Source: Bacillota bacterium
GTDB taxonomy: Bacteria; Bacillota; Sulfobacillia; Sulfobacillales; Sulfobacillaceae
Reading direction: 5' to 3'
NCBI GenBank assembly: GCA_023511625.1
Contig: JAIMBD010000004.1
Span: forward strand, 81,726 to 145,725
DNA: 64,000 nucleotides
Every line of letters starts with the position of its first letter. Position 1 is the stretch's first letter. A program made the translations under genes and the position numbers. The notes below the pieces were generated by a model. That model worked only from the letters and a program-made list of their open reading frames with translations, was not told the origin of the DNA and did not search any database. Positions 17,664-28,147 of this stretch are shown in pieces.

Positions 17664-18178
17664 TAGCGCGCGCGGTCGATTTCCATCAAAAACAGGCTCG
17701 GAGAACCCGGCAGGCGATCCGACGGGGGCAAGACGCCCGTCTTGCGAAACCCGAGCTTGCGGTAGACGTGCAGCGCCCGCGCGTTGTCCTCGGTCACCCG
17801 CAGGTACACCCGCTCGCAGGCCAGTTCCGCAAACGCCACCTCCAGTCCCTCGCGCAGAGCGGCCGTGCCGATCCCGCGGTCCCAATACCGCTTGTCGCCG
17901 ATGGAGATGCGGATCTCCGCCCTCCCGGCCCGCCATGCGATGTGCTCCAACTCCAAGTCGCCGATGAGGGCCCCGTCTTGGCTGACGATGGCAAACCCCG
18001 TGCGGTGCCGGTCGCGTTGGAGCGCTTGCCACCAACCGCCTGCCTCCTCGCCGTCCGGGAACTTCCGCCCGCAAAAGTACGCGATCTCGGGGTCTTGTTC
18101 CCAGGCCTTCAAGGTCGGCACATCGGCCTCCGCCAGCGGTCGAATCCAGCGATACCTGCCCTCGAGGGCGACTATCAT
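17606..18178 (-). CDS. GNAT-family N-acetyltransferase
   Basis: A 190-residue GNAT protein of the RimJ/RimL-like class: RWIRPLAEADVPTLKAWEQDPEIAYF at the start, the acetyl-CoA segment YWDRGIGTAALREGLEVAFAEL and the C-terminal NARALHVYRKLGFRKTGVL. The substrate is unknown. ATG at 18178 is preferred because GAGGTG lies 4-6 bases before it; a GTG nine bases upstream is possible. It lies where the hem operon is found in B. subtilis, downstream of engB. Confidence 0.85.
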   Translation of the reverse strand: MIVALEGRYRWIRPLAEADVPTLKAWEQDPEIAYFCGRKFPDGEEAGGWWQALQRDRHRTGFAIVSQDGALIGDLELEHIAWRAGRAEIRISIGDKRYWDRGIGTAALREGLEVAFAELACERVYLRVTEDNARALHVYRKLGFRKTGVLPPSDRLPGSPSLFLMEIDRARYYGKSCNADSAASGSTAAR

Positions 18179-18314
18179 TCCCGTCACCTCGCCAACCGAA
18201 GTCGGTCCTCAAGATTCGACAAAAAGTCCCCGGGTCCTTTCGGGCCGGGGGCAGAGATCAGTGGCAAGGATGGACGAAGGCGGTATGCCTGGACAGGCTC
18301 GGCAAACGGTGCGC

Positions 18315-18875
18315 TCAGAGCGCCAGCCCCAAGCCGCGAATGGCGGTCTTCAGCGCCTCGAGATTCTCGCGGGTTTTGGCCGAGAGCATCAGCACCGGCC
18401 GTCCCCACGCGGTCGCGAGCGCCGCTTCCCGTGCCCGACGCTCGGCTTGGTTCAGTTTATCCACTTTGTTGGCCACCACCACCAACCAGAGGTTGCGCGT
18501 GGCCGCCCACTCCAGCAGCTGATACTCCTCGGCCTCCGGATCCCGGCGGCAGTCTTGCACCACCACGCCGCCCAGTAGCGGCTGGCGCTGGGTCAGGTAC
18601 CATTCCACCATTTCCCCCATGGCTTCGCGGCGGGACTTGCTGGTCCGGGCATAGCCGTATCCCGGAAGGTCGACCAGGTACCAGCCGCGCATGGGGTAAA
18701 AGCTCACCGTCTGGGTTTTGCCCGGCGTGGCGCTCACCGGTGCCTGGCGGCGGCCGACCAAGGCGTTGAGCAGAGAAGACTTGCCGGCGTTGGACCGACC
18801 CATGAGGGCCAACTCCGGCCAGCCCGCATCCGGAAGGGCAAAGGCCGAAGGGGTCGGACGGCGCCTATCCGACAT
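18315..18875 (-). CDS. engB: Ribosome-biogenesis GTPase EngB (YsxC)
   Basis: A 186-residue GTPase. G1 is [16 protein letters not shown]2/G3 are [11 protein letters not shown] and [10 protein letters not shown], and G4 is VANKVDKL. EngB assists assembly of the 50S subunit. The ATG lies within the end of lonA (11-base overlap), the same arrangement as lonA-ysxC in B. subtilis. Confidence 0.95.
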   Translation of the reverse strand: MSDRRRPTPSAFALPDAGWPELALMGRSNAGKSSLLNALVGRRQAPVSATPGKTQTVSFYPMRGWYLVDLPGYGYARTSKSRREAMGEMVEWYLTQRQPLLGGVVVQDCRRDPEAEEYQLLEWAATRNLWLVVVANKVDKLNQAERRAREAALATAWGRPVLMLSAKTRENLEALKTAIRGLGLAL

Positions 18876-21189
18876 GATCCTCCACGCGCTTTTTCAGGGC
18901 CAAGCGCAGGACTTCGTCCAAATGGCGGACGAAGTGAATGGTCATGGCGCGCTGCACCGGCCGCGGGATCTCCTCAAGGTCCCGTCGATTCTCTTCGGGG
19001 AGGATGAGTTCGCGAATCCCGGCACGGTGCGCCGCCAACGCCTTCTCCTTGATCCCCCCCACCGGGAGCACCCGGCCGCGCAGGGTGATCTCGCCGGTCA
19101 TGGCCAAGTCGGCACTGACGGGGGTGTTGGTCAGAGCTGAGACCATGGCCGTGGCCATGGCGATGCCGGCTGAAGGGCCGTCCTTGGGGATGGCACCTTC
19201 GGGCACATGCACGTGCAGGTCCAGGGTTTCGTGAAACATGGGGTCGATGCCGAGCTCGCGCGCCCGCGAGCGCACATAACTGAATGCCGCCCGCGCCGAC
19301 TCCTGCATGACGTCACCGAGTTGCCCCGTCAAGAGCAACTGCCCTTTGCCCGGCATGGTGGTAACCTCGATGGGCATGACATCGCCCCCAACCTCCGTCA
19401 CTGCCAAGCCGGTGACGATGCCCACCTGGTCCTTCTCCTCGGCCGCGCGGTGGCGTACGCGCTCGGGCCCGAGGTAATGCGCCACGCGGCTACGGGTGAC
19501 CCGAATAGGCACGGCATGGCCGGTCAAGATCTCGCGGGCCGCCTTGCGCAGGATGCTGCCGAGTTCGCGCTCCAACTGCCGCACCCCCGCCTCTTGGGTG
19601 TAATGGCGGATGACCAGCGACAGCGCGCGGTCGGTCACCTCCACCTGTTCGGCCGTCAACCCGTGCTGCTCCCGCTGCTTCGGCCACAGGTACTGGCGAG
19701 CGATGTGCAGCTTCTCCTCCTCGGTGTAGCCGGGGATGACGATGGTCTCCATGCGGTCGGCCAACGGTCGCGGAATGGTGTGGAGCACATTGGCAGTGGT
19801 GATGAACATCACCTGTGACAGGTCAAAGGGCAATTCGATGTAATGGTCGGAAAAGCGCACGTTTTGTTCGGGATCCAGCACCTCCAGCAACGCCGCCGAC
19901 GGGTCACCGCGAAAGTCCATCGCCATCTTGTCCACTTCGTCGAGGAGAAACAAGGGGTTCTTGGAACCGGCCTGGCGGATGCCCTGGATGATCCGGCCGG
20001 GCATGGCCCCAACGTAGGTGCGCCGGTGCCCGCGGATCTCGGCTTCGTCGCGCACGCCGCCCAGGGACATGCGCACGAAGTTGCGCCCCGTAGCCCGGGC
20101 GATGGACCGCGCGAGCGACGTCTTGCCCACGCCGGGCGGCCCCACCAGGCACAGGATGGGCCCTTTGAGCGACTTGGACAACTGGCGCACGGCCAAATAT
20201 TCGAGGATGCGCTCCTTGACCTTGGTCAAGCCGTAGTGGTCGGCATCCAATATCCGCTCTGCCTCTTGGATGTCGAGGCGCTCTGGGGTGGTCACGGCCC
20301 AGGGCAGGGATAACAGCCAATCGACATAGGTGCGCACCACCACTGCCTCGGCGGCCATGGGTGGCATTTTGGCCAAGCGGTCGATCTCCCGCTCGATCTT
20401 CTCCCGCACCTCTTCGCCGACGTCGCCCAGTTGCTCTAAGCGCGCCTTGAGTTCCTCGATCTCGGTCTGCTGGTCATCGCGCTCCCCGAGTTCGCGCTGG
20501 ATGGCCTTGAGCTGCTCGCGCAGGTAGTACTCCTTCTGCGAGCGCTCCATCTGCTTGCGCACCCGCACGTTGATCCGCCGCTCGATCTCCAACAGCTCAA
20601 TCTGGTGGGAGAGCAAATCCGAGACCTTGGTCAGCCGCTCCTTGGCCGAAAACGTCTCCAACACCTCTTGCTTGTCGGCCGTGCGGACGTCGAGGTAACT
20701 GACGATGGTATCGGCCAGGCGACCGGGATCGTCCAGATTCATGGATAGGGAGGCCTCGCCCGGCATGCGTTTGGAGTTCTTGATGTATTGCTCGAAGAGT
20801 TCGACCACCGCGTGCATCAGGGCTTCGGTTTCGGCGCCGGTCTCGGTCACCTCTTCCACTGGCTCTACCGTGGCGCGGTAATACCCATCGGCATCCTCGA
20901 TGGCCACCACCTTGCCCCGGGCCCGCCCCTCGACCACGACCTTAGAGCCCCCGCCGGCCATCTTCAGGAGCTGCTTGACCTCGCCGATGACGCCCACCCG
21001 GTAGAGGTCATCGATCCCGGGGTGGTCTTGACGAATGTCCTTTTGGGCTACAAAGATGAGTTCGCGGTTCTCCAGCATGGCGGCCTCGAGCGCGCGCAGG
21101 CTCCGCTCGCGGCCTACTTCGAGGGGCACCACCATATAGGGGAAGACCAAGACCCCCCGGAGCGGCAACAACGGCAATTCGATCGGCAT
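18865..21189 (-). CDS. lonA: ATP-dependent protease LonA
   Basis: A 774-residue LonA. The N-terminal LAN substrate domain ([25 protein letters not shown]) is followed by a coiled coil, the AAA+ module ([21 protein letters not shown]) and the protease domain with the Ser-Lys dyad (catalytic Ser in [12 protein letters not shown], Lys further on in [12 protein letters not shown]). It degrades misfolded and regulatory proteins in the cytosol. The ATG at 21189 has GAGGGGGG 6 bases upstream. Confidence 0.96.
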   Translation of the reverse strand: MPIELPLLPLRGVLVFPYMVVPLEVGRERSLRALEAAMLENRELIFVAQKDIRQDHPGIDDLYRVGVIGEVKQLLKMAGGGSKVVVEGRARGKVVAIEDADGYYRATVEPVEEVTETGAETEALMHAVVELFEQYIKNSKRMPGEASLSMNLDDPGRLADTIVSYLDVRTADKQEVLETFSAKERLTKVSDLLSHQIELLEIERRINVRVRKQMERSQKEYYLREQLKAIQRELGERDDQQTEIEELKARLEQLGDVGEEVREKIEREIDRLAKMPPMAAEAVVVRTYVDWLLSLPWAVTTPERLDIQEAERILDADHYGLTKVKERILEYLAVRQLSKSLKGPILCLVGPPGVGKTSLARSIARATGRNFVRMSLGGVRDEAEIRGHRRTYVGAMPGRIIQGIRQAGSKNPLFLLDEVDKMAMDFRGDPSAALLEVLDPEQNVRFSDHYIELPFDLSQVMFITTANVLHTIPRPLADRMETIVIPGYTEEEKLHIARQYLWPKQREQHGLTAEQVEVTDRALSLVIRHYTQEAGVRQLERELGSILRKAAREILTGHAVPIRVTRSRVAHYLGPERVRHRAAEEKDQVGIVTGLAVTEVGGDVMPIEVTTMPGKGQLLLTGQLGDVMQESARAAFSYVRSRARELGIDPMFHETLDLHVHVPEGAIPKDGPSAGIAMATAMVSALTNTPVSADLAMTGEITLRGRVLPVGGIKEKALAAHRAGIRELILPEENRRDLEEIPRPVQRAMTIHFVRHLDEVLRLALKKRVEDHVG

Positions 21190-21259
21190 GCTGACCCCCC
21201 TCACCTTTCCTATTCTATCCCAAGCCCCGGGGGGATACTATCCGCGCCCCAGAACGCCA

Positions 21260-21289
21260 GGCAGCGGGTGGTGAACCCCACCCGCTGCC
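21260..21289 (-). terminator. Stem-loop between the amidohydrolase gene and lonA
   Basis: A perfect 12-bp stem (GGCAGCGGGTGG and its complement) with a 6-base loop starts 13 bases after the amidohydrolase stop. There is no T-run, so it may be a factor-dependent terminator or 3' end stabiliser rather than a classical intrinsic terminator. Confidence 0.5.
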
Positions 21290-21302
21290 CGAAGGGCGCC
21301 TT

Positions 21303-22295
21303 TTAGCGGAGCGGCATCAGGCGGCGGGCATTGCCTTCGTAGATCTGGCGGCGTTCGGCCTCGGGAATCGGCAACTGGTCGAGGACGCGAATGGTCTCGC
21401 GAATAAAGCGGGCTCCCCCCTCGGGGTCAAAAGGACAGTCGCTGGCAAACAGGCAGTGTTCGGCGCCAAAGAACTCGTAACCCAAACGGGTGGCGTTGGC
21501 GGCACCAAACAGGGCCGTGTCGGCGTAAAACCGCTTGAAGTACTCGAGCGCTGGCCGCGCCAAAGGCTCGTACTCCTCTCCGATGCTCCGCTGCCCCATC
21601 ACGTCCAGGCCCGGGCTGATGCGCCCCTCAAAGTAGGGCACCATGCCGCCCATGTGGTGGGTGACGATGACCAGGTCCGGCAGCCGTTCCATGACCCGCG
21701 AGAAGACCAGGCGGGCCATGGCCACGCTGGTCTCGTAAGGCCAGCCGAAGGCCCACCACAACTCGTAGCGGGACTTGGTCTCGGTCTGGTAGTCCGGAAA
21801 GGTGGCAGGGCGGGTAGGGTGGAGAAACATGGGGATGTGCCGTTCCGCCGCCCGGGCAAAGATGGGAAAGAAGTCGGGGTGGTCGAGCGGGCGCCCGTTG
21901 ACGTTGGAGTAGATCTGGACCCCGGCCGCACCCAGTTGGTCCCACGCGCGGTCCATCTCCCGCACGGCCGCCTCGGGATTGTTCATAGGCAGCGCGGCCA
22001 GAAAGCTGGGAAACCGGTCCCGATGCCGCGCCACAATCTCGGCCAGGGCGTCGTTACCGATGCGGGCCAATTCCGGCGACTCGTCCGGTCCGGCCAGCAC
22101 CTCCGGGGCCGGAGAGGCCAAGGAGAGGACTTGTTGCAGGTCGTCGTAGGGATCGAGCAGGCGCAGGCGGGCATCGAGGTCCCACAAGGTGGGAATGTGG
22201 GCATCGCGCTTGGCGATCTCGAGGTGTCCGGTCAGCTTCTCGATCCGCTCCATGAAGGGCCTGGGCAGGAAATGGGTAAAGACGTCGAGTTTCAC
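21303..22295 (-). CDS. Amidohydrolase 2 (ACMSD-like) family metal-dependent hydrolase/decarboxylase
   Basis: A 330-residue TIM-barrel protein of the amidohydrolase_2 family. Metal-site motifs are THFLPRPF at the N-terminus, FLHPTRPATFP, VTHHMGG and ASDCPFDPEGG. Relatives include 2-amino-3-carboxymuconate semialdehyde decarboxylase and gamma-resorcylate decarboxylase. The substrate cannot be told from sequence. It interrupts the lonB-lonA pair, which is contiguous in B. subtilis, and starts with GTG after AAAGGAGGA. Confidence 0.82.
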   Translation of the reverse strand: MKLDVFTHFLPRPFMERIEKLTGHLEIAKRDAHIPTLWDLDARLRLLDPYDDLQQVLSLASPAPEVLAGPDESPELARIGNDALAEIVARHRDRFPSFLAALPMNNPEAAVREMDRAWDQLGAAGVQIYSNVNGRPLDHPDFFPIFARAAERHIPMFLHPTRPATFPDYQTETKSRYELWWAFGWPYETSVAMARLVFSRVMERLPDLVIVTHHMGGMVPYFEGRISPGLDVMGQRSIGEEYEPLARPALEYFKRFYADTALFGAANATRLGYEFFGAEHCLFASDCPFDPEGGARFIRETIRVLDQLPIPEAERRQIYEGNARRLMPLR

Positions 22296-22468
22296 CGTGG
22301 TTCCTCCTTTATCGCTCCGTCGCTCCCCCGGGGGACGGCGACATGCGGGCCGAGGGCCCGTGCGGCCCTGAAGGCCATGGGCTCAACGTTTACACTATTC
22401 GCCTTTCGGGTCGAGAATCCTGCCCCTGTCAAGATCCGGCTCCCAAATTGGGTGCCTGCGCGGCCACT

Positions 22469-24160
22469 CTAGCCCCCGGTGGGGGCCGGAGGCGCACTGG
22501 CGGACAACAGCTCAGCCGGAGCCAAAGTGCCTGCGGGGGCTTCGGCGTCGGCCGCCACCAACGCCCGGCTCCAGACCTCAGCCAGGTTGGCCACTGCCAC
22601 CACTTCGATGCCTTCCCAGTTGGCCATCGACTGTTGCCAGTTTTCGCGAGGAATGAGCACCGTGCGGCACCCAGCCAACCGCGCCGCTTCGATTTTGGCC
22701 ACGACGCCCCCCACCGGTTTGACGGCGCCCAGGATGGAGATCTCCCCGGTCATGGCCACGCGGTTGTCACACGGTCGCCCGGTCATGGCCGAGTACAGCG
22801 CCGTCGCGATGGCCACCCCAGCCGAAGGGCCGTCGAGGGGCATGCCGCCGGGGAAGTTCAGGTGCAAATCGTAGCGATCCGGATCGAGCCCCTGTCCGCG
22901 GAGCACCGTGAGCACGTTCTCCACCGACGCGCGGGCCGTCGACTTCCGCCGCACCACCCGGCCGAGTCCGGCCATTTCCTCCTCATCCACCACGCCGGTC
23001 ACGTACAGGCGCCCGCGTCGGCCCCGCACCGGTACGGCAATGGCCTCGACCTCCAAGACCGTGCCGAGGTTCGGCCCGTAGACGGCAAGGCCGTTGACGA
23101 CGCCCACCGCCGGGCGTGTCCCCACTTTTTTGTCCAGGCGGGGATTGTGCTGACCCGAGTTGACCACCCACTCCACGTCGGTCTGGGCGATGTGGGACCG
23201 ACCTTCGGTCAGGGCCACGCCAGCCGCAAGCTGCATCATGTTGACCGCCTCTCGCCCGTTGGTGGCGTACCGTTTAATCACGTCTAAGGCCCCCCGCTCC
23301 ACCTCCGTCCCCATGCGCCGGGCTGCGTTGGCGGCCACTTCGCCCACCTCGTCGGACGTCAGCGGGCGAAAGAAGATCTCAAGGCAGCGCGAGCGGATGG
23401 CCGGCGGGATCTCGCTGGGTTGCCGGGTGGTGGCTCCTACCAGGCGAAAGTCGGCCGGCAGCCCGTTCTCGAAGATATCCTGGATGTGAGCCGGCAGGTT
23501 GTGGTCCTCAGGGTTGTAATAGGCCGACTCGAAGAACACCTTGCGGTCTTCCAAGACCTTCAAGAGCTTGTTCATCTGAATCGGATGCAGTTCTCCGATC
23601 TCGTCGATGAACAAGATGCCCCCGTGGGCCCGGGTCACGGCCCCGGGTTTTGGCTGTGGAATGCCGGCGATGCCCAGCGGCCCTGCCCCTTGGTAGATGG
23701 GGTCGTGGACGCTGCCGATAAGCGGGTCGGCGATCCCGCGCTCGTCAAATCGCGCCGTGGTGGCGTCGATCTCGACAAACTTGGCGTCAGGCCCAAACGG
23801 GGACAGCGGGTTGCGTTTGGCTTCCTCCAATACCAGGCGGGCAGCGGCCGTCTTGCCCACGCCGGGAGGCCCGTAGATGAGGACGTGTTGAGGGTTCGGG
23901 CCGCACAGGGCCGCCTTGAGGGCTCGGATGCCATCGGCCTGACCTACGATCTCCTCAAACCGCGTGGGCCGGGTCAGCTCAGAGAGCGGTTCGGTCAGGC
24001 GAATGGCTCGCAGCCGCCGCAGCTTTTCGATCTCCTTGCGCGACTCGCGCTCGATCAGGATCTTGTTGCCCTGCTGGGACTTCAGGAGGTTCCAGAAATA
24101 GAGTCCGATGATGATGGCAAAAATGAATTGCACCCACGTGACCAGGTTGGTGAACGTCAT
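22469..24160 (-). CDS. lonB: LonB sporulation-associated ATP-dependent protease
   Basis: A 563-residue membrane-anchored Lon. One N-terminal helix (LVTWVQFIFAIIIGLYFWNLL), an AAA+ module ([16 protein letters not shown], Walker B ILFIDEIGELH) and a C-terminal Lon protease domain (Ser in LDGPSAGVAIATALYS, Lys in GGVVAKIEAARLAG). It lacks the LAN domain of LonA. In B. subtilis LonB is made in the forespore. The ATG at 24160 follows AAAGGAGGG. The C-terminal 40 residues are alanine/proline-rich. Confidence 0.93.
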   Translation of the reverse strand: MTFTNLVTWVQFIFAIIIGLYFWNLLKSQQGNKILIERESRKEIEKLRRLRAIRLTEPLSELTRPTRFEEIVGQADGIRALKAALCGPNPQHVLIYGPPGVGKTAAARLVLEEAKRNPLSPFGPDAKFVEIDATTARFDERGIADPLIGSVHDPIYQGAGPLGIAGIPQPKPGAVTRAHGGILFIDEIGELHPIQMNKLLKVLEDRKVFFESAYYNPEDHNLPAHIQDIFENGLPADFRLVGATTRQPSEIPPAIRSRCLEIFFRPLTSDEVGEVAANAARRMGTEVERGALDVIKRYATNGREAVNMMQLAAGVALTEGRSHIAQTDVEWVVNSGQHNPRLDKKVGTRPAVGVVNGLAVYGPNLGTVLEVEAIAVPVRGRRGRLYVTGVVDEEEMAGLGRVVRRKSTARASVENVLTVLRGQGLDPDRYDLHLNFPGGMPLDGPSAGVAIATALYSAMTGRPCDNRVAMTGEISILGAVKPVGGVVAKIEAARLAGCRTVLIPRENWQQSMANWEGIEVVAVANLAEVWSRALVAADAEAPAGTLAPAELLSASAPPAPTGG

Positions 24161-24312
24161 CGGGCCCTCCTTTCCACGCCGCACCGTCCACAGGATGGCG
24201 TCGCCCGGATAGTGTCCCCCCTGCCCCGGGGGCTATATCGGCAATTGATGGGGCGGCATCGTCATGGAAATTATGTCCGTTGGCCCGGCCATCCAAACCT
24301 GGGTCGTCAACC

Positions 24313-24350
24313 CAAAAAAGACCGCCGGGCCTGTCTGAAGGCCCGGCGGT
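24313..24350 (-). terminator. Intrinsic terminator of the clpX transcript
   Basis: A 12-bp perfect stem (ACCGCCGGGCCT with its complement, 24321-24350) with a 6-base loop, followed on the minus strand by CTTTTTT. It lies 15 bases after the clpX stop and separates clpX from lonB. Confidence 0.88.
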
Positions 24351-24365
24351 GTTGTCAAGCGCCGA

Positions 24366-25640
24366 CTACGCCGTCTCCTCTTTCTGCTTCTTCGCCCGCT
24401 TGGCTCGGTCTTGGGTCACCAAGAGAGGCGGCTCACGCTTTTCCACCACCTCGCGCGTCACCACGCATTTGGCGATGTCGTTGCGCGACGGCATCTCGTA
24501 CATCACGTCCAGCATGATGTCCTCGATGATGGCCCGCAACGCCCGCGCGCCGGTGTTGCGCCGAATGGCCTCGGCCGCCACGGCCGCCACGGCGTCTTCC
24601 TTGAACTCGAGCTCGATGTTGTCGAGCGCCAAAAGCTTCTGGTACTGCTTGATCAGCGCATTGCGCGGCTCGGTCAGGATCTTGATCAAAGCCTTCTCAT
24701 CCAAAGCGTCCAAAGTGACCACGATCGGCAGACGGCCCACGAACTCCGGGATCAGGCCGAACTTCAGGAGGTCTTCCGGCATGATCTGCGCCAGGATCTC
24801 CCCGATGTTGGCATCCTTGTTGCTCTGGATCTCGGCGTTGAACCCGAGCCCCTTGCGCCCGATGCGCCGCTTGATGATCTTGTCGATCCCGTCGAACGCG
24901 CCGCCGACGATGAATAGAATGTTGGTGGTGTCAATCTGGATAAACTCTTGGTGCGGGTGCTTGCGGCCCCCCTGGGGCGGCACCGAGGCCACGGTGCCCT
25001 CCAGGATCTTGAGCAGGGCCTGTTGCACGCCCTCGCCGGAAACGTCGCGGGTGATGGACGGGTTCTCCGACTTGCGGGCGATTTTGTCCACCTCGTCGAT
25101 ATAAACAATCCCCTTTTCGGCCTTCTCGACGTCATAGTCGGCCGCCTGGATCAGCTTGAGCAGGATGTTCTCGACGTCTTCGCCCACGTACCCGGCTTCC
25201 GTCAAGGAGGTGGCATCGGCGATGGCAAAGGGGACGTTCAAAATCTTGGCCAGCGTCTGTGCGAGCAAGGTCTTGCCCGAGCCGGTCGGTCCCAACATCA
25301 AGATGTTAGACTTCTGCAGCTCGACGTCGTCGATCTTGCTGCCCATGTTGATGCGCTTGTAGTGGTTGTAGACCGCCACCGAGAGGGTCTTCTTCGCCCG
25401 CTCCTGTCCCACCACGTATTGGTCGAGGATGGCCTTGATGTCCTGCGGTTTGGGGATGTCCTTCAGTTCGAACTCGACGTCATCGTTGAGTTCCTCCTCG
25501 ATGATCTCCGAGCATAGCTCAACGCACTCGTCGCAGATGTAGACGCCCCCTGGTCCGGCGATCAGGCGCTTGACCTGGTCCTGGTACTTCCCGCAGAACG
25601 AGCATTTCAGCTGTCCCTTTTCGTCGGTGAACTTGAACAT
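24366..25640 (-). CDS. clpX: ATP-dependent unfoldase ClpX
   Basis: A 424-residue AAA+ unfoldase. The N-terminal zinc-binding domain has CSFCGKYQ and CDECVELC; the ATPase has [15 protein letters not shown] and YIDEVDKIA; the ClpP-docking loop sits in the IGRKGLGF region. It feeds substrates to ClpP. ATG at 25640 has AAGGAGGG upstream. It lies 13 bases after clpP, and the two probably form one operon ending at the terminator at 24.3 kb. Confidence 0.97.
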   Translation of the reverse strand: MFKFTDEKGQLKCSFCGKYQDQVKRLIAGPGGVYICDECVELCSEIIEEELNDDVEFELKDIPKPQDIKAILDQYVVGQERAKKTLSVAVYNHYKRINMGSKIDDVELQKSNILMLGPTGSGKTLLAQTLAKILNVPFAIADATSLTEAGYVGEDVENILLKLIQAADYDVEKAEKGIVYIDEVDKIARKSENPSITRDVSGEGVQQALLKILEGTVASVPPQGGRKHPHQEFIQIDTTNILFIVGGAFDGIDKIIKRRIGRKGLGFNAEIQSNKDANIGEILAQIMPEDLLKFGLIPEFVGRLPIVVTLDALDEKALIKILTEPRNALIKQYQKLLALDNIELEFKEDAVAAVAAEAIRRNTGARALRAIIEDIMLDVMYEMPSRNDIAKCVVTREVVEKREPPLLVTQDRAKRAKKQKEETA

Positions 25641-25653
25641 GCGACCACCCTCC

Positions 25654-26265
25654 TTACTGACCGCCGGCCTGTGACTTCCCCCGTGGCACCACCACTTCGT
25701 CAATCAGATGATACGCCTTGGCCTCCTCTGCCGTCATCCAGTAGTCGCGTTGAGTTTCTTCCAGCACCTGTTCCACCGAGTGATTGGTATGATAGGCCAA
25801 AATGCGCGCCAGCGTCTCGCGGCTGCGCAAAAGCTCGCGCATCTGAATCTCGACGTCCGTGGTGCGGCCCCCGAGGTTGTTGATCCACGGTTCGTGGATC
25901 ATGATGCGGGCGTTCGGGAGGGCAAAGCGCTTCCCCGGTGCGCCGCCTGCCAACAAGAGCGCGCCCATGCTGGCCGCCATGCCCACGCAGATGGTCGACA
26001 CGTCCGGCTTGATGTACTGCATGGTGTCGTAGATCCCGAGTCCCGCGCTGACTGAGCCCCCGGGAGAGTTGATGTAGAGGTGGATGTCCCGCTCCGGATC
26101 GTCACTCTCCAAAAACAGCAGCTGCGCGACCACCAAGTTGGCGACGTCGTCGTCGATGGCGTTCCCGAGGAAGATGATGCGCTCCTTGAGGAGTCGGGAG
26201 TAGATGTCGTAGGACCGCTCTCCTCGGTTGGTCTGCTCAATCACCATGGGAATCAGGTAACTCAA
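25654..26265 (-). CDS. clpP: ClpP serine protease subunit
   Basis: A 203-residue ClpP with the complete triad: Ser99 in GMAASMG, His124 in IMIHEP and Asp174 in TQRDYWM. It forms the tetradecameric proteolytic chamber for ClpX and other Clp ATPases. The start is TTG, with AAGGAGGAG 6-7 bases upstream. It stands between tig and clpX, as in E. coli and many clostridia but not in B. subtilis. Confidence 0.97.
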   Translation of the reverse strand: MSYLIPMVIEQTNRGERSYDIYSRLLKERIIFLGNAIDDDVANLVVAQLLFLESDDPERDIHLYINSPGGSVSAGLGIYDTMQYIKPDVSTICVGMAASMGALLLAGGAPGKRFALPNARIMIHEPWINNLGGRTTDVEIQMRELLRSRETLARILAYHTNHSVEQVLEETQRDYWMTAEEAKAYHLIDEVVVPRGKSQAGGQ

Positions 26266-26311
26266 GGTCCAACTCCTCCTTACCGCTCGACCGCTCGCTG
26301 GTTTGCGGGGG

Positions 26312-27610
26312 CTACTCCACTACGGTGGAAGCCAGATATTCGCGGGCTTTGGAGATCAAAAGATTGTTCCTCAGTTCTTCGAACTCACCGCGCTGGCGGA
26401 ACAGCTGCACCACTACGGAGAGAGGCTGCTTGAAGGATTCGGCCACGGGCTTGAGGCTTTGCACCACCTCTTCGTCGTCCACCGCGAGGCCCCGCTGCCG
26501 CGCCACTGCCTCCAGGATCAGCTGGTTTTTGACGCGTTCTTCCGCTCCGGGAAGCAAGTCGTTTTCGAATGCCTCCGCACTCTGCTGGCGACTTTTGAGG
26601 TAGTCCTCAAAATTCACCCCCACGCGGGCCAAGTTGTCGGCCACCTCGTGGACCATCCGATGGGCCGTCGCCCGCACCATGCTGGGAGGCAGCTCTACCT
26701 CCAATTGCTCCCTCAGTTTACCCAAAATCTCTGCCAACCGGCTTTCCTTGGCTTCCCGCTCCCGTCGCTCGCTTAACCTATTCGCGACCTGTTGGCGTAA
26801 TTCCTCTATCGAGTCGAACCCCAAGGTCTTGGCCAACTCGTCGTCGGGCGGGATCTCCGGGCGCTTGTTCTCTAGCACCACCACCTCGAACCGCGCCGAC
26901 TTCCCCGCCAACGCGGCGTCGGGATGGTCTTGGGGGTAGGTTAACCGCAGGACGGCAGGCTCTCCTACCTTGAGGCCGATCAGTTGAGTCTCAAGGCCTT
27001 CGACCAAGATGCCGCTGCCGACCTCTAACGATAGGCTGTCCTCCTCCGCGAACGGCTCCGATTCTGGCTCGCCCTGTTCGTTTTCCAAAAACCCTTTCAG
27101 GCGCAACTGGACCCGATTGCCCATGGCCACCGGCTCCTCATCCGCCGGCACCAGCTGGGCCACACTTTTGGCCAGGTTCTGCACCTCGCGGTCGATGTCT
27201 TCGGGGCTCACCTCCGGAACCACCAGCGGCAGGCGCAACACCTCCTCGAGAGCCGGGACTTCCACTTCAGGTTTCGCCTCAACCTCGATGCTAAACTGGA
27301 AGGGCTTGGCGTCCTCGAGGCTGATGATCTCGATGCGCGGCTGGGACACCGGTTCTACGCCAACTTCTTGCAGGGCCGGGCGATACCGGTCCTCCACCAA
27401 CGACTCCGCTGCTTCTTGAAGGATGACCGAACGGCCCACAAACCGCTCGAAGATCGGGCGCGGAGCCTTGCCGGGGCGAAATCCCGGGATGTTGTACCGG
27501 CGCACCACCTTCCGGAAGGCCTTGTCCATAGCCTGTTCCAGCTCTGCCGGCTCAATGGTGACCGATACCTTCGCCACGGCGTTGGGCAGCCGCTCCATGA
27601 CCACCTGCAT
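26312..27610 (-). CDS. tig: Trigger factor chaperone
   Basis: A 432-residue trigger factor. The ribosome-binding tail ([28 protein letters not shown]) is near the N-terminus, the FKBP-type prolyl isomerase domain is central ([17 protein letters not shown]...[16 protein letters not shown]), and the helical C-terminal chaperone arms follow. It binds nascent chains at the ribosome exit. ATG at 27610 has AGGAGG 10 bases upstream. It is the first gene of the tig-clpP-clpX group and has its own promoter. Confidence 0.95.
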   Translation of the reverse strand: MQVVMERLPNAVAKVSVTIEPAELEQAMDKAFRKVVRRYNIPGFRPGKAPRPIFERFVGRSVILQEAAESLVEDRYRPALQEVGVEPVSQPRIEIISLEDAKPFQFSIEVEAKPEVEVPALEEVLRLPLVVPEVSPEDIDREVQNLAKSVAQLVPADEEPVAMGNRVQLRLKGFLENEQGEPESEPFAEEDSLSLEVGSGILVEGLETQLIGLKVGEPAVLRLTYPQDHPDAALAGKSARFEVVVLENKRPEIPPDDELAKTLGFDSIEELRQQVANRLSERREREAKESRLAEILGKLREQLEVELPPSMVRATAHRMVHEVADNLARVGVNFEDYLKSRQQSAEAFENDLLPGAEERVKNQLILEAVARQRGLAVDDEEVVQSLKPVAESFKQPLSVVVQLFRQRGEFEELRNNLLISKAREYLASTVVE

Positions 27611-27647
27611 CGTTGCCAGATCCTCCTCAACCGTTCCAAATCGCCCT

Positions 27648-27677
27648 ATTATAGCACGAGGCTTTGAGGATTGTCCC
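27648..27677 (-). promoter_or_regulatory. Predicted sigma-A promoter of tig
   Basis: A perfect -10 TATAAT (27648-27653) with a partial -35 GGGACA (27672-27677) at 18 bases, 38 bases before the tig start on the minus strand. Confidence 0.6.
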
Positions 27678-27683
27678 CGACCC

Positions 27684-27713
27684 CAAATATAAAGAGGGCA
27701 GGGAGGCCTGCCC
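27684..27713 (-). terminator. Intrinsic terminator after tRNA-Gly
   Basis: A 7-bp stem (GGGCAGG/CCTGCCC, 27696-27713), 4-base loop, then TCTTTATATTT on the minus strand. It ends the tRNA transcript just upstream of the tig promoter. Confidence 0.75.
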
Positions 27714-27727
27714 GTCGATGCGAAACC

Positions 27728-27802
27728 TGGAGCGGAAGACGGGATTTGAACCCGCGACCCCCGCCTTGGCAAGGCGATGCTCTACCCCTGAGCTACTTCC
27801 GC
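27728..27802 (-). tRNA. tRNA-Gly(GCC)
   Basis: A complete cloverleaf with acceptor GCGGAAG/CTTCCGC, D-arm GCTCAGGGGTAGAGC, anticodon loop TTGCCAA (anticodon GCC) and T-arm GCGGGTTCAAATCCCGT. The discriminator is U and CCA is encoded. Confidence 0.97.
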
Positions 27803-27812
27803 AAAAGCTGTC

Positions 27813-27896
27813 TGGTGCGAGGGAAGGGACTTGAACCCTTACGCCTTTCGGCACGAGATCCTAAGTCTCGCATGTCTGCCATTCCATCACCCTCGC
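27813..27896 (-). tRNA. tRNA-Leu(UAG)
   Basis: A class II tRNA, 84 bases with encoded CCA. Acceptor GCGAGGG/CCCTCGC, anticodon loop CTTAGGA (anticodon UAG), and a long variable arm (CGTGCCGAAAGGCG) typical of leucine tRNAs. Confidence 0.97.
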
Positions 27897-27905
27897 GGCC
27901 GCTCC

Positions 27906-27981
27906 TGGTGCGCCCGGTAGGATTTGAACCTACGACCTCCGGATTCGAAGTCCGTCACTCTATCCCCTGAGCTACGGGCGC
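27906..27981 (-). tRNA. tRNA-Arg(UCG)
   Basis: A 76-base tRNA with encoded CCA. Acceptor GCGCCCG/CGGGCGC, anticodon loop CTTCGAA (anticodon UCG), T-arm GTAGGTTCAAATCCTAC. Confidence 0.97.
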
Positions 27982-27983
27982 GG

Positions 27984-28007
27984 AAAAACCCTACGCATTC
28001 GCGTAGG
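27984..28007 (-). terminator. Terminator-like hairpin inside the tRNA cluster
   Basis: A perfect stem CCTACGC/GCGTAGG with loop GAAT, followed on the minus strand by GTTTTT. It separates tRNA-His from the three downstream tRNAs, and may cause partial termination or mark a processing site. Confidence 0.65.
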
Positions 28008-28015
28008 TCAAAATT

Positions 28016-28093
28016 TGGGGTGAATGAGGGGACTTGAACCCCCGACCCCCAGGGCCACAACCTGGTGCTCTAACCAACTGAGCTACATCCACC
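28016..28093 (-). tRNA. tRNA-His(GUG)
   Basis: A complete tRNA with the extra 5' G (G-1 opposite C73) that marks histidine tRNAs. Anticodon loop TTGTGGC (anticodon GUG), D-arm GCTCAGTTGGTTAGAGC, T-arm CGGGGGTTCAAGTCCCCTC and encoded CCA. Confidence 0.96.
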
Positions 28094-28147
28094 ACGTCAC
28101 ACCCCGGCGCTACGGCACCGGTCTGCACTCGGTCCGAGGGCGCTTTT

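Noticed and set aside
16691..18769. Long plus-strand open frame (692 codons)
   Set aside because: It overlaps in another frame the binding-protein-like gene and, antisense, the acetyltransferase and engB genes. Proline/arginine-rich without domain features.
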